Source of the DNA: Flavihumibacter sp.
GTDB lineage: Bacteria; Bacteroidota; Bacteroidia; Chitinophagales; Chitinophagaceae
Reading direction: 5' to 3'
NCBI GenBank assembly: GCA_025455285.1
Contig: JALOMU010000195.1
Location: forward strand, 1-6,324
DNA length: 6,324 bases
Below are positions 5,768-6,324 of the stretch, piece by piece. Position 1 is the stretch's first letter; each line of letters opens with the position of its first letter. The notes below the pieces were generated by a model. That model had not been told where the DNA came from and did no database searches. It saw only the letters and a list, made by a program, of their open reading frames with translations. The translations under genes and the position numbers were made by a program.

Positions 5768-6324
5768 ATTGGTGGTACCACCGTTAAAGAAACCACGGCC
5801 GTTTTCATCAATACGTGCTACGTTGGCGCCATTTGTTTCAAAAATAGCATGGCTGGCAGAACCAGCCTGTCCAATTACAGACTTGATACCAATACCTCCG
5901 GTAAACCCTTCCATATTGGTTTCTGTTTGTATCCCAATACCTTGAGGAGCATATCCTAAAATCGCTGCAAAGGTTTCTGTATTCCTTGCATCAATTGCAG
6001 GAGCGAAGTCTGAACTGGTTGCCGAATAAACACCCACTCCATTCGTTTCATTCCTAACATCAATTGAGGGACTTGTACTATTTAAATGAAGGATCTTCAA
6101 TCCAGCTCCTTGTTCTGCGATTACACTTATCCCATCACCATACATGTTGTATACATTCAACACTTCTGTCATATTGCTCATTTCTGTATTCTCAAATCTC
6201 GCTGCATTATTTCCCTGACTGGTAGCAAAAAGTGCAGGTTCTGAATTACTTCTCGCAACTACACCATAAGTTGAGGTGGATTGTCCGAATACACCAACAC
6301 CACCTACTGATTCTCCATAAATAG
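5342..6324 (-). CDS. Repeat-rich stalk-like protein with conserved beta-rich C-terminal domain, N-terminus cut by window edge
   Basis: The frame is open from the right edge to the TAA at 5342, giving 326 visible codons. An internal ATG at 6181 exists, but the same glycine-rich pattern continues upstream (YGESVGGVGVFGQSTSTYG), so the true start is beyond the window. Visible residues 1 to about 185 are loose repeats of short beta segments around GVGVF, GVGVY, GIGIQ and GIGIK with Asn, Thr and Ser, like the beta-helical or trimeric stalks of phage tail fibres and surface adhesins. Residues about 186-326 start at SGADVAELFAV and form a distinct domain with YEPGDVLEIS, YSTLVAGVYATKPGLLL, GVPMGVIGVLPTKV, IKRGDLIVTSSIPGVAMKA and VGQVLGKAL. 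I recall similar C-terminal domains in large uncharacterised repeat proteins of Bacteroidota and cyanobacteria. Surface location is inference, since the signal peptide is not visible. The small exported protein gene follows after 6 bp. Confidence 0.82.
   Translation of the reverse strand, partial: IYGESVGGVGVFGQSTSTYGVVARSNSEPALFATSQGNNAARFENTEMSNMTEVLNVYNMYGDGISVIAEQGAGLKILHLNSTSPSIDVRNETNGVGVYSATSSDFAPAIDARNTETFAAILGYAPQGIGIQTETNMEGFTGGIGIKSVIGQAGSASHAIFETNGANVARIDENGRGFFNGGTTNSGADVAELFAVVGNRNAYEPGDVLEISTTDDRKMVKSSGAYSTLVAGVYATKPGLLLTEENATEGDLSFGVPMGVIGVLPTKVCMEGGAIKRGDLIVTSSIPGVAMKADPDKVKVGQVLGKALQDYSGSGIGKINVLVSVK

Noticed and set aside
6179..6181. ATG at 6181 as the start of the stalk-like protein
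   Set aside because: The frame stays open to the window edge and the repeat pattern continues upstream, so this is an internal methionine.
5342..6324. Prophage tail-fibre region
   Set aside because: The repeats resemble tail fibres, but no other phage gene is in the window and the neighbours are housekeeping genes.

Overview
The window looks like ordinary chromosome from a member of the Bacteroidota, most likely a Chitinophagia-type organism. This rests on several things seen together: Bacteroidota-style short Crp/Fnr regulators ending in a 'QKYxASxLxIKPETFSR' helix-turn-helix, a promoter that fits the TTTG / TAnnTTTG consensus of that phylum, mostly weak or absent Shine-Dalgarno sequences, a lipoprotein with an AAC lipobox, and a eukaryotic-type (type II) NADP isocitrate dehydrogenase. 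No tRNA, rRNA, CRISPR array, insertion sequence or phage integration signal was seen.

Layout, left to right. (1) 1-671, minus strand: the first 223 codons of an alpha-glucan (glycogen) phosphorylase of family GT35, cut by the left edge. (2) 741-1715, minus: an uncharacterised lipoprotein 69 bp upstream of the phosphorylase and possibly co-transcribed with it. (3) 1716-1791: a short divergent intergenic region. (4) about 1789-2460, plus: a DtxR/MntR-type metal-dependent repressor with a C-terminal FeoA-like domain. Its conserved N-terminus is encoded in the DNA, but no normal start codon precedes it; TAG stands where ATG is expected. (5) 2461-3676, minus: two tandem, clearly paralogous Crp/Fnr-like regulators, 4 bp apart. 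(6) 3677-3773: a divergent promoter region with a near-textbook Bacteroidota promoter for the next gene. (7) 3774-5009, plus: complete icd. (8) 5026-5057: a perfect palindrome that serves as a terminator, probably in both directions. (9) 5069-5335, minus: a small charged exported protein. (10) 5342-6324, minus: a repeat-rich, glycine-rich stalk-like protein with a conserved C-terminal beta-rich domain, cut by the right edge and 6 bp upstream of the small protein.

How the genes relate. The icd product makes 2-oxoglutarate and NADPH in the TCA cycle; the phosphorylase releases glucose-1-phosphate from stored glucan. The two Crp-like proteins lack the Arg and Glu that bind cAMP in E. coli CRP, so their ligand is unknown; the upstream one is divergent from icd and could act on the shared control region (inference). 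The two right-hand minus-strand genes probably form one operon of exported or surface proteins. I see no convincing evidence of a new multi-gene system. The points most worth a second look are the missing start codon of the metal regulator, the translationally coupled Crp pair, and the stalk-like protein with its small exported partner.
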